A DNA stretch of 64,000 nucleotides, from contig NC_064433.1 in assembly GCF_023343835.1 (NCBI RefSeq), positions 134,877,957 through 134,941,956 of the forward strand, given 5' to 3'. The stretch comes from Lagopus muta (taxonomy: Eukaryota > Chordata > Aves > Galliformes > Phasianidae). A model generated the notes under the pieces. That model did no database searches, was not told the origin of the DNA, and worked only from the letters and a program-made list of their open reading frames with translations. Each line of letters opens with the position of its first letter. Position 1 is the stretch's first letter. Of this stretch, positions 44,326 to 56,400 are shown in pieces. The position numbers were made by a program, and so were the translations under genes.

Positions 44326-47300
44326 TCACAGGTCTCTGAGCATGACCTCAGGTTTCCTGTTGGCTTGACCTCCAGTTGTTTGTTGGCACGGCCAGCTCTG
44401 ACCCTCCATCTATTTTATCTTTTGGTATTTCTGTGAGTTCTGAATTTGTAAAAGATCTTTAACTGGCAGCATCTGTATTTAGTCACACAGTAAGCCTCAC
44501 ATGTAGCAATATCAGTATGGTACCTTCCATGGCTCTGCTGCAGTAAGTCTGGTTCTTCCCTTCTCTTCTGTACCAAGGTATGAATCCTTTCAGCTCCACA
44601 GGGAGATACACTATGTAAACAAAGAGCAGAGATCATATCAGGAAAGCTAGATACATCCTGTGAATACAACCCTCAAATAACAGTGTCTCTCCTGAAATTG
44701 AAGTCACTTGCAAGGGAAAGGAAGAGCTAGGCATGACAGGCGGCAGATATCATTTTGGTTTCATGCACAAGAGTAAGATAGCGCTGTACAGACGAAGATA
44801 TTGATTTGTTACATGTCAGCTTCGCTGCGGTAACTGCTTGTGTTTACCACAGAATAGCTGAAAGGTTACTTATCCCTTAGAGAAAGGGAGATAAAGCTGC
44901 CTCGGGTTTACTGGGAAGGCAAGATATGTCAGGAAGCAATAGCAGCGAGCAAAGCAGCTAACAGTTAATCCTCACCATCCTGAATGAGGTATCCATGCCT
45001 GTAAAGACCTCCTGAGATGCATACAAAATCCTTGATGATTAGGATGTATCAGTGTCTAAGCACAACTGGAAAAAAGTGCTCATCTTCAGTAGCAGGCTAT
45101 GGGTGCAGTTTTCTTCCCAGGTCAGTGAAATTCTACGCTGAGCGCACCATCTCACTCATAATAGGCAATCAGTGTTTGCAATATATTAATAACTTCTCCT
45201 GATGTTAGGCTTGAATTGTGAATTGGAAGCTAATAATTTTCCTCAATTATCTTGCTCTGTCTTATTTTGTTGTAAATGGCTGTTTGCTGCCATTAGGATT
45301 AGAGACAGGGCACAAAGTAAATAATGTGGTTCTTTCCCTTTTGCCTTTCCATTTGCATATTTGGTGAGATGCAAACTTGTTATTAAAGGAAATAGTGAAA
45401 AGCCAGGTTAGCAACACATAAAGCTAGAGATTTCATTTTCAGCACTTGTGCACAGCAAGCAAGATGTCCGGACACTGCTGTAATGACTGCAGAAACATTA
45501 ACAGTACTGATGGCTGCTGATGGGACCTTGGGGGAAACTGCTCTGCTTTCTTTGCCTCCTGTATTCCAATATGCACCCATGGTCCCTTGTCCTGGCACTA
45601 GGCACCACCGAAAAGCTGTGTCCTCTTTGCATCTTTCCCTCAGGTATTTGTAGTCCTAGCTCAGACCCTCCTCATAGCAGAGGTGCTCTAGTCCCTTCAT
45701 CATCTCAGACACCCTGTGTTTAAGATCTTGGCAGTGCATTCAGGTCTTTCTTATATTGAGGGGGCCAGTACAAAAGAGATTGCACTCTGTGTCCTAGAAA
45801 GAAGCATTCATTGGAGAAAGCATATTTTTTTGTAGCATTCATTGCATCCCATGCCTACGCCAGTTGTATGTGGGGAGATGGCAAACTCCCTGGATTGTAA
45901 AGTTCCAGATGTGGGCAATTTTGTCGCTTTACAGTGATGCTACTGCAATGTCAATTGCCAAGTGAAGAATATAGGTGAAATAAAAGGTTTATACTAATGA
46001 ATTCATGGGGTATCCTTTTAAAGTCACAAGACTGGTAGTAACTTCTGATGTTTTTGTTTAGTCAAGGGCACATCTCTATCCACAGATAAATAAAAGGATA
46101 GTTGTAATCAGGTCTAGACTAATTTCTATTCACTAATTACATGCTGTGTGCACTGTTCATTATTAACCATGTTCTAAATTTCATATTTTCATAAAGCAGC
46201 CAAAAATTTGTTGCATTCTTTCCATTTAAAAATGGCCATAATAAAAGCAAGAAGAACTGCCTATAGGAGAATCTGCACAATCTTTATATACCACAATCCT
46301 GATCACCCCATTGGAAAGATATAAAAGCACATCTGTATGATCTTGTTATCCCAGTAACAGAGAGAATAAAGGGCTTAAAAACCTGAACAACAGAATCTAT
46401 TTCTCTCAGCACATCTTCTAAATAACAATATTTAGTGGGATTGCAAACAATATCCCTTCTCTCTCTGCTCTCCTTTGAGTGAACCAATGAATAGAAGTTA
46501 TATCAGGTTATCTTGTGATTCCTGGCAAGAGAATTAAAGCGTGGACTTCCATCTAGTGACCCCTTGCCCTCATTCACAGGAAGGCCTCTCTGTTTCCATC
46601 AAATGCTGAGGAGAGGAATGCTTTCTCTCCCCAGGGCTCTCTCGGAGGTTATTGCTGCATGACACATGGAGTAGATTCCCTTCCCCAAACTGCAGAAGCT
46701 GCTTTAACTAAGCTTTTCATGCTCCCACAGATACTGCCTGCTCAGCTGTAATCTTTACTAGTCTCAAGTGCCTGTTCTCATACAAAAGGTTTGGAGTCAC
46801 TCTACCATTCTAGTGTACCTTTCTTTTTCTACTCCTGAATGAGTCTGAGATATGGCAGTACACAGTGATGTGTTCCTCAGTAACAAACCTGCCTTGGCCA
46901 CAGGATCAACACCACAAATGCACACCTGACCTCTGCAAACATCAGGCTGCAACATCACTTCCCAACAACATAGTATATAAAAAAACCTGTTGGGGTTCAA
47001 AAACGCAAGGCAGCAGAATAAAAGGCTCTCTGATAGCATCTCCACTGCTTGATTCCAGTGCCTCTAGTACCTTATTGCTGCACTATGTGGGGCTTATCTG
47101 CCAATATCTGCCAATATTGGAAGCAAATCAAATGGAATTACCTCAGAGATTTTATGGTGATATATTGTAGCATCAGTATTTGTGGACCAGTCTTGGGTTC
47201 TCTATCTTGAGCATAAGACAAAAGAGACCGAATATGTTTATTTGTTTATAATCCACATTTTGTAAGAAACATCAGCTAGAGAAATATTTAGCAAAACCAG

Positions 47301-48671
47301 ATGGCATGGCATTGACTGATTAGATAGACAGGATTCATACTTGAAAAAAAAATAATAAGAGAGAAATCTGAAAGTGAGAGGAAGACAAAAGGAAAGGAAG
47401 AAATAAATGGTTTCTAAACACTTTTGCCTATCTAACGAGCTGAAGAAATGATCATGTAGCTACAAAGAAACTTAATTTTCCAGAAGCATGGGGAATTGAT
47501 GAAGAAGCTGAATTATCCTAGTGGAACTCTGGAAAGCGCCTCCATTTACCCTGCTGGGAGCTAATCACACTATTTTAGCACCTCCCTAAAATATAAAGCA
47601 GATACACAGTCAGATTCAGCATCAAACTCTACTCACTGCCTCCAAGATTTGGACCTCCTTTAGAAAACCCTTTTATGATACTTAAGAACTCATTCCCACT
47701 TATGCTGACTGTTGCACGTGCCCAAGTGGAAAGCAGGGAGGATTTAAGGGGTGAAGAAATCACACCTATTAGCAGGTGGGCAGCTGTTTAGTATGGTATC
47801 AGTCATTAAAGTCACTCCAGCTTGCTTATGGAAGTGGAAGGTAGGAAAGAGATGGATGGCACTTCTCTTCGGAGGCAAAGGCAAGTGAAGTGAGCTGAAG
47901 ACATCTCTGCTTGGAGAGGTGGAAGGTTCACTGTGGGATTCATAGTTCAGGGGAGAATCTTCTCTGACTCGGCAGGAAGATAAAATAGGGGCTGAATGGG
48001 GCACAGGCAAAGAGTGACAAGCACACAGGGAGCTGTTCTCCCACAGAGCTCTCCTCTGCACCTCCATCTTTCTGTTGCTGAGCAGAGCTTTCCCAGACAG
48101 TGCCCATTACCAGCCAGTGATTTATAGTTCTCTCTTTCAGATGAACCAAAACATGTCTCTGCTGATGGACTGCGTTCTGCAAAGCATGAGGTTTTGCAGT
48201 ACAACTGTTCTGTGCTATCGCCTACGAAGCAAATGTGGGAATATTTATCTGTTTTTTTAATGCAACAAACATATTTTCACAGATTCTCTTGGCTGAACGT
48301 GTTGCTAATGGGAGCATGTTCAGGTTTCCTGAATAAAATGCCTTTAAAAAAGCTGAAGAATCAAAGGTGATTTAAAAAAAAATAAAATAGGCTTTCAGAT
48401 TGATCTGCAGTTCTTTTTTTGTCACAGCTAGTCTAAAATCTACATTGCAATATTGTTCTTTAACTCCTTACTAAATATGGTATTACCCAGCGGCAATGGG
48501 TAATATTAACTGGTAGGTTCATCACAGAAATGGAAAACAAATAATGTTATAAAATGTAAGTAGGTATGTTGCATGTGTCTGAATATAAGCTCCCTTTATG
48601 GGATGGAAGTTGAGTCATGTATTAAACAGCACTGAAACTCTAGAACTAGGTGACTGATGAAAATTTACCTG
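44326..48671. other. Mostly unique sequence, no gene recognised
   Basis: No exon seen apart from the degraded CR1 piece at 45655-45790. A short A-run lies near 47345-47355. Minus-strand open frames at 47744-48204 are compositionally ordinary and overlap each other in several frames. Confidence 0.5.
45655..45790 (-). mobile_element. CR1: Highly degraded CR1 fragment, antisense
   Basis: TCCTCATAGCAGAGGTGCTC and AGTCCCTTCATCATCTCAGA resemble the corresponding part of the 19833-20590 CR1, and GTCTTTCTTATATTGAGG recalls its CTTTCTTGTACTGG block. Old and partial. Confidence 0.5.
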
Positions 48672-49210
48672 CTCTTTAATGTTTTCATAAATGACTTGGA
48701 TATAGGACTAGAAGGTGTTTTGGGTAAGTTTGCTGACGATACTAAATTAGGAAGAGATGTGACTCCATCTAGTGTGGAGAGACCTTGCCAAGTGATCTAG
48801 ACAAATTAGAGGGCTGAGGAATCACCAACTGCGTGAAGTTTAACAAGAGAAAGTGCTGCATTCTGCACTTGTGGTTGGACAGCTGTAGATGTAAGTACAG
48901 ATGAGTGGATGAGATACTGGCGAGAGGCCCTGTGGAAACAGATTCGGGATGTTGGTCAAAAGCAAGTTGAATGTGAGCCAACAGTGTGCTTAGGCAGCCA
49001 GGTTGGCCAGCTGTACCCTGGGGTGCATCAGGCCCAGCGCAGCCACCGGATGAGGGGAGGGGCTGCCCTGCTCTGCTCTGTGCTGTGTGGCTTCACATTG
49101 AGTACTGTGTGCGGTTTGGGGTATCTCAGTACGAAAAGGGCATTTAGCTATTGAAGTGTCCAAAGGAGGGCTGCAAAGATATCCAACTCAAGATATTCTG
49201 TGATTCTACA
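48672..49210 (+). mobile_element. CR1: CR1 LINE with reverse transcriptase remnant, sense
   Basis: Reading + strand from 48672, an in-frame segment includes NVFINDLDIG and then KFADDTKLG, the LINE reverse transcriptase catalytic FADD box (about 48729-48740). The frame is lost afterwards. The 3' end is TATTCTGTGATTCTACA near 49205. It is the only copy here that shows the catalytic box, and it is not functional. Confidence 0.88.
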
Positions 49211-49276
49211 ATTAGCTGTATTTCATTCAAAGTTCATAAGAACATCTTCCTTAAATGTCCATAAGGCCATTTCCAT

Positions 49277-49342
49277 TTGTACAACTTGTACAACACTGTA
49301 CAACACTGTACAACTTATACTTGTACAACTTTGTACAACACT
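49277..49342 (+). repeat. Short imperfect tandem array of GTACAACACT-like units
   Basis: Five to six degenerate units containing TGTACAAC. Local slippage repeat. Confidence 0.8.
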
Positions 49343-50894
49343 GAGAAGTGTTGATTGATGCCAGGAAATAAAACCATTTGTTGTAAAATGCATTTCCTTA
49401 TAATCCTTTCTTAAACTGGAATTAAACTGATTGCAACAATCAATTCTTGCATATATAACTTAATGCATGTTTCTATTGATTCTCAGTCTAACTGTAATGA
49501 AGAAAGCGTATTTCATTCTGAAAAATAAGGTATTGCAAAGATTTTGAGAATCGTCAAGTACTTCTTAATCATTTTAGAGGAAATGCAGTCTGTTTTCAAA
49601 ATGGGCCATATTTATGTTTCTACATGATCAAACAATTATAACATCCATTTTCTGTGGCCTTTTGTAACATGAGACTTAGTGCCACAATCACTGTTAGTCT
49701 GTTTGACTAAAAAATGTTTCTAATACTGCATAATAAAGAATTGTTTTGAATATAGTTAGAAAATCAATATGTACTTTACAGTACAAAAAAATTTACCTTG
49801 GAAAGGAAGAATTTCCTTTTGACTGGTGGACAGTAATGTCTTTAAATAATTTTTTTAAAAAATCACATTTAGACATTAGAGAAAAGCTTGTAACAGCACA
49901 AAAAAGCCTTGGAATAGATTTCATGGAAAGATTATCAAATCATTTTCAGATCTTTAGAAAATGTTGCCTAAACATTTTTCAGAGGAGATCTAAGTAAAAT
50001 GAAACATGGAACATGGAATGGAAGGTCATAGTTTTTCCTGTGATTCGACACTCAGTGTTAAGTATAATATTTTCCTGCTTCAGTGGATCTTTAATTTGTA
50101 TTAAAATGGTCTCCTGAGTTCAAGTAGTGCCACGAAGTGCCACAAACACCATGGAAGCATGGAAGTTGGAAACAGTGAAAGAGCTATCCTAAAACTGTAA
50201 CTGAATGGGAAAACAGGACTCTGCTATGATTTACAAACTGTGCGTTGTGGAAAAGGATTTTTGATTTTGTTTATCATTTCAGTGGTTTATAGGCCCATAT
50301 AGATGTCCTTCTATAAGTAAATTTATTTGAGCTATTTTTTAATTAATATCTTCCCTACAAAATTGTTTGCATCTCAGATTTTGAGAATGATGTAAACATA
50401 ACAAACTTGAGTTACTGTCACAGCTTCTGTTTGCTCAATTGATTGTTTTGTTATTGTCTTTCTCTCTGCTCATTTATACATGTGAAATTACCTTGCCCTT
50501 TTCATTTTTCTTCCTGTTTTCTCAGCTCATTTAACAGTGAGTTGCATTTTCCATGTAGCCCTTTCAAGACAGATGAAAAAGGGGAAACATAGGGAAGAGG
50601 GACAGAAAGGTCAGAAGTCAACATCAGATCTGCAGGAAATAATTTCTTTGCTGCCAGTGGTTTTGCTCAGCCTTTCCATGATTACATGCTCAGTTTTCAT
50701 GATTACATGCATTTAATTGTTCCTATAGGGTCATACATCAGTGAGTCATTACTGCAATTTTGTTTCAATTTGAAAATACTGATACTGTATTTCTCTTGCA
50801 GGAAATACACCTGTATTTTTAACATAGTTACAATTAAAATGCACTGAAAATTACAAGAAGCAAGAAATTCATTAAATTCCCACTTCTTTGGCCT

Positions 50895-50947
50895 TATATA
50901 TGCATGTATATATGAATATATGTATATATATATATATACACACATAT
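50895..50947. repeat. (TA)n/(TATG)n low-complexity patch
   Basis: Alternating TATATG and TATATA ending in CACACATAT. Confidence 0.85.
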
Positions 50948-52679
50948 TATTTACAACAATATTGTCATCTTACTCCTCCATAAGAAATATTACATGAAAT
51001 AGACCACATTGAGGGTCTTCTTGATCTAGATCTTGCTAGATCTGTGTTGCTAGATCTGTGTTGGATTGTAATCCAAATCACATTTTTGCTAAGGAGACAC
51101 ACACAGTTTGGGCTTCCAGGGCAAGTAGTTGTTGATTAGCTCTCCTGCTGTCCAGGAGAATGGGTAAGGGATTGTCATATCACTCACATCAATTTGCAGA
51201 TCAATTTGCAGATAGCAAATGGGAACAAACCAAGAGCCTGAGTTGGGAGGGTTTGCTTCTTTTGCTGTGCCCCACCATGCACCTATGCACCTGCTCTGTC
51301 CTCAGACAGCTTGCATACTCAGAGTTCAACAACTGTAAGACATGAGTTTCATGAATTTAAAAGATAGCAAGTATTCAGTTACCTGAGTAGCAATAGATCA
51401 TTCCTTAAATTATGTAGGGCAATAAATTGTAAATGATGACTGGACAATATATTGTGCTTGGCTAATATTTAAGAAACCTGTAAATTAACAACAAACTTTT
51501 CTTTAAGAATATATCTTGCAGCTACATAATGCAGTATAAGGCAATATAATACCATTTTGCTTCATCAAATTAACTTCCAGTGTTGCAGGCCTTGTCACAT
51601 AAAATAATGGCATTTCTGTGGTCTGCTAATCTGCAGAGAAAACTAAGAAAAAGTGATTAACAAAATTGGAGGGGGAAAAAAAGGAGAAAATGGCCACTCA
51701 GTACACACTGATGATTCAAGAATGAAATGTTGTCTAGACATAAAGGTTGTCACAAAGAATCTCCCCTGGAGCATTGTAGAAGAGAACCACAATGTGGCTA
51801 TTGCAACAATTGCTTTTTCTTAATCTGTTCTTATAGCACAGATATATATATATGTGGATGACTGAAGCTGGTATATGATCCCAGTGATGCTGCAGGCTAC
51901 GATTTGTCTCGGTAATCAGCCCCTGGGGAGGATTTCCAACATGCCCATGCAGATTTCTCAGATGGCAACTGAGCGCAAGGTGGTTCTGTTTCTGTCCATG
52001 GTGCTGATCGCTTCAGAAGCCTGCTTCTGTAAACTGACTCAGAGAGCCATGACAAGGCAAAAAATAATAGGTTTCTCGTTTTCTTTTTCTTTTCTTTTCC
52101 TTTCTTTTTCGAAATTCAGTGAAATTGTGGAGTATTAAATGAATAAATACGACAATAATTAACATGATGCTTAATCATGAATATAGTATTCTAAACATTA
52201 CTGCACAACCTTCTGCCATTTTTTTATGTCTTGGAATCACAACACTCGCAGAAAAACTCGTCTACAAATTAAAAAAAAAAAAAAAAAAAAAAAAAGTTAA
52301 CAAAACCAAAAATTCCATAAACATATGCCTCTCAGTTTTCTTCCATAAACTAATATTTTTGATGATTTGTTGTGATTTAACTCAGCAGGCAGGTAAGCTC
52401 CACATAGCCATTAGCTCACTCCTTAGTGACATAGTGAAAAGAAACAGAAAGAGAAATGTGAAAAAAAAAAAAAAAAAATTGTTCTTTGGGATAGTATAGT
52501 TCAATAGGTAAAGCAAAAGCTGTGCACACAAGCAAAATAAAGAATTCATTCAGTATCTGATCAACAGGCTTGTGTTTAGCCATTTCCAGGAAAGCAGAGC
52601 TTCATCATACATAATAGGCAAACACCATAACTCCAGATGTCCACCTCAGTCATCATGTCTTTCTCCAACTTCCATTCTC

Positions 52680-53485
52680 CCAGTTTTATTGCTGAGCATG
52701 AGGTTGTATGGTATAGTGTATTCCTTTAACCAGTATTATGGTTTTATCCAGCAGTTGGCTCAGCACGACACATTCATTCACTCATTTCTCCCCTTCCCAC
52801 TGGGATGGAGGAGAGAATCAAAATAAGCAAAGTACGATTTGTGTTATGATGAAGTTATTTACTAAAATAGATAACAATTAAGATAGATATATGTGTGTGT
52901 ATGTATATGTATATAACAAGTGATGCACAAGGAATTGCTCACCAACTCCCGACTTCTGCCCAGCTAGCTCCTGAGCAGCAGAAGAGAACGAGATGCACTC
53001 CCACCCCCTTCATAACTCCTTCTGCATGATGTTATATGATATGGAATATCCCTTTCGCCAGTTTAAATCAGCTGTTTCCACCCAGCCTTTTCTGGAGAAA
53101 CTGAAACAGCCATGGCTCTGTACAGTACTGCTTAGGAGGCAACTATAAATGTCAGCATGTTATCAACACTGTTTTTCTCTTAGAACCAATACATAGCATT
53201 GCACCAAACACTCTGAAGAAAACAATTCCTTTCCAGCTGAAACTAAGACAATCAGTTTGAGTCATCTGCCCCCCTGACAGATTTTTGTGCATGCCCAGCC
53301 TGCTCTCTGATTGGGCAATGTGAGAAACAGAAAAGACCTTGATGATCTGTAAGCATTGCTCAGCAATAACAAAAAACATCAGTGTGTTATCAGCACAGTT
53401 TTCAGCACAAAACCAAAAGATATTATGAGTTCTGATGAAGAAAATTAACTCTGTCTCATTCAAAATCAGTACATTACACCATGAT
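52680..53485 (+). mobile_element. Degenerate ERVL-type LTR fragments
   Basis: Three related fragments. About 52690-52800 has GCTGAGCATGAGGTTGTATG then ATTCCTTTAACCAGTATTAT. About 52915-53250 has AATTGCTCACCAACTCCCGA, GATATGGAATATCCCTTTCG and AGCATGTTATCAACACTGTT. About 53325-53485 has AGTGTGTTATCAGCACAGTT and GAAGAAAATTAACTCTGTCT. These blocks recall avian ERVL LTRs in plus orientation. The third repeats the 3' part of the second, suggesting tandem or nested LTR debris. Family assignment is from recognition only. Confidence 0.55.
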
Positions 53486-56400
53486 TGAAAATGCATTTCT
53501 AATGCTTTTATACAGATTCATTAAAAATCAGTATTTAAACTCAAAACACTATATTGAAGCAATAAGTCAGAGTCAGGAGACAAGTGGCAAGGCCTACTGA
53601 ATTTCAGAAGCACCTTTCCTTTATTGAGATAAGTTTTCTGAGTTTTATATGTAAAAATCTTATTTATACATATCACTGAAAAACTGCTTCAGGTTTTCTA
53701 TCTTCTGCTAAAGCACACAAAGTCTTTTTCTTGTTCTCATTACATCTAAGAACTGCAGGATGAATAGCCTGTGTACCACAGAGCATGTAATAAATAATGA
53801 ATCACTTTGAAACATTGCTTTTATGAAAAGTCACATACAAATATGATGTTTACTTGCAATTTGTTTAAGTTATAAAAACACTAGCTGAAAGCATGACTTC
53901 CCAATAAATCTGCTGGAGTACTGGGTAATGGAGCATAGCTTCTTTTCCCTTCTTATTTTCTAATTTTTCACCTCCACTAATTTATGAGCCCTTTCCAAAA
54001 TCATGCTCCAAAGCACATTCTTAGTGAATTCCCCAAGTGAACAGCATCTAAGGAATTGTCACCTAGTTTAGTTCAATTTCTCATTTTCTAGCTTCAAGTG
54101 CAATGAATAACAAACAAATCATAGAAAACAACCATCTTTCATGCTACTTATATTTTCTTCCCAAATGTGTGAAAACACTAATACCTTAGGGATTATTTTA
54201 CAAATGTGAACTCATTTATTTATTTTTTCCATAAATAAAGCAATATAAATGATTGTTCTAATTAAGAAATGAATTATTCAAAACTGACAAAGTAGTTATG
54301 ACAGCATCAATTGCACCTGTGCTTCAGTAACAATTAGATATTCTAAATAAGAAACCTAAGCTTCTTTCAAATTTAGAGACGTGTTTAGCAAGTTTATGCA
54401 AGTTACTTACTTGTGTTGTTCTGACCTAGATCTGAAGGGTTTTAAAAGGTCATATGCTCCTTAAGTATATCAAGAATAGTACCTGACATCAATTCTGGTA
54501 ATGAAGTGGGCTTTTTTTGACATGAAGACACAAAGAGACTCCCAGAATGTCTTGCAAACAGCACAAAGGGCCCAAGAAGTACCTGTGGGCAAAAAATTTT
54601 TTTGGTCAATATTTGTTCCTATCCTGCTTATTTCTAAAGTGTATCACATGGTCTGTATCAGACATTCTAATCCTGAAGTCTTCTTGCAGCGATCAGATGC
54701 TCTTTTACCAAGTATTTCTGTCTCACAATGTAGAATCATTCTGGTCATTTATATTCTACTTCTGTAATAAATCTATGGCATTTGAGTACTCAATTTTCTT
54801 TCGCTAAATCACCTGTTTGTTTTTTTTTTTACATCCTGATCCAAATTTCACTGATGTCAATGGTAATAATTCTGTCAGGCACTGGAGCAATCCCTTTGAG
54901 CTGAGATTACATGCTTACTGATACATTGAAGCTACAAGAGACATTCAGACTTTTATCATTATGGATTTGTAAGCCAAACGCTTTCTGACTGCATTTAAAT
55001 TACTAATACTTAGATAAGAGAAATAAAAAAAAAAAGAAAGAAAGAAAAGAAATAATTGCTTTTTTGATAACGCATTCTCAAGAGAATCTAAGACATTTTT
55101 GTCTATGGTTGAGAACTTTCAATTGAAAGTACTTTTTAACTTTGACTATCAATTTCAAATAGTTACTGAAATTCTCAGTTTAAATTTTTTCCACACATTA
55201 GTGCAACCACAGAAATCTGTTGGATTAGCCTGATTAGCAAGTAGTTATCTATACAAAAACCCAAACAACTGAAAGCAGAGACCAGTTCATGAATAGTGGT
55301 AATGGACACCAAAATACAGAAATAATATTTGGTTTAAATTTAAATATTTTAATTATAGATATGGTAAGGAATACTTGTATGTAGGTAGTGAAGATTGAAA
55401 CAAACAATAAAGTGATAAACAAACCAGAAAAAACTCTGTTCTGTTCTTTTCTGTTCTTGAAGTGAAAGGTGTTTGTTTTTCAAATCTCTGAATTTCAACC
55501 AATTTGTTCTAAAAGATATAAAAATTCTACAGTCAGCTTCAGACCAGTGTTATGGCACTCTGCTAGGCAGCAGTTATGAATGTGCATTAGAAAATGAAAA
55601 AAATATATAAATATACTTCTGCGAATTTTGAGATCACTCAGGTGTCATAATTTGTGGCCATAAAAAATTACCCTACTGCAAATAGACAGTATTTCAGGCC
55701 AGAAGTAATGAATCTCTGAACCTTGTCATCAAATGTGCACACTTAGTAAAGTTATAAATAAATACAGAGCATCTTTCATTATATCTAATTATTCTAGAGT
55801 TTATAGTGAAACATGATTTTTATAAACTCCTAAACACTCTAAATAACATATTTCCTTCACAATCAAGGAATGTGAAGGAAAACAAAGGAATGTGATATTC
55901 TACTGTGATATTCTTTTCCCACATAAATTATAAACTCTGCTTAAAAATAATAATAAATAATAATAATAAACGGTTTAGAAATTCCTGGTAGCAGTTGAGG
56001 TGCTTGTATAGCCACCTATCAGGTGAAGCTGATGAGAACAATGACTTAAAAGGGAATAAAACCAGAATCATATTAATTTGTTTTCATTTTACCAGCAGAT
56101 ATTATTTTAAGTTCTCTGGCTTACTGATAATGAAATGATACATTTTCCATTTTTATGTAGCCAGATGATTTAATTTAAAAGAGAAAATTATATTTCTCAT
56201 AGATCATTTATAAATTAGATCACAGAATCCTGAAAATGACTGAATAGTGGTATGCAGGTGGTTGGCCACTGAGAAGCTTACACTTTTTTTGGTAGTATGC
56301 GTGGCTTCTACAGTAAGAATTACTATTCTGATTATCCTGTTTGCTCACATATTTTGTCTTGTGCTTGCTTTTTAAGATATCGGTGAGTAAGTGATTTTCC

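Larger units (their letters stand above)
49211..52679. other. AT-rich stretch, no gene recognised
   Basis: Includes a GTACAACACT-type short tandem array at about 49277-49342, a (TA)n-rich patch at 50895-50947, small duplications near 51030-51065 and 51190-51212, a TTCTTTT tract near 52080-52110, A25 at 52271-52295 and A18 at 52461-52478. No gene recognised. Confidence 0.55.
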
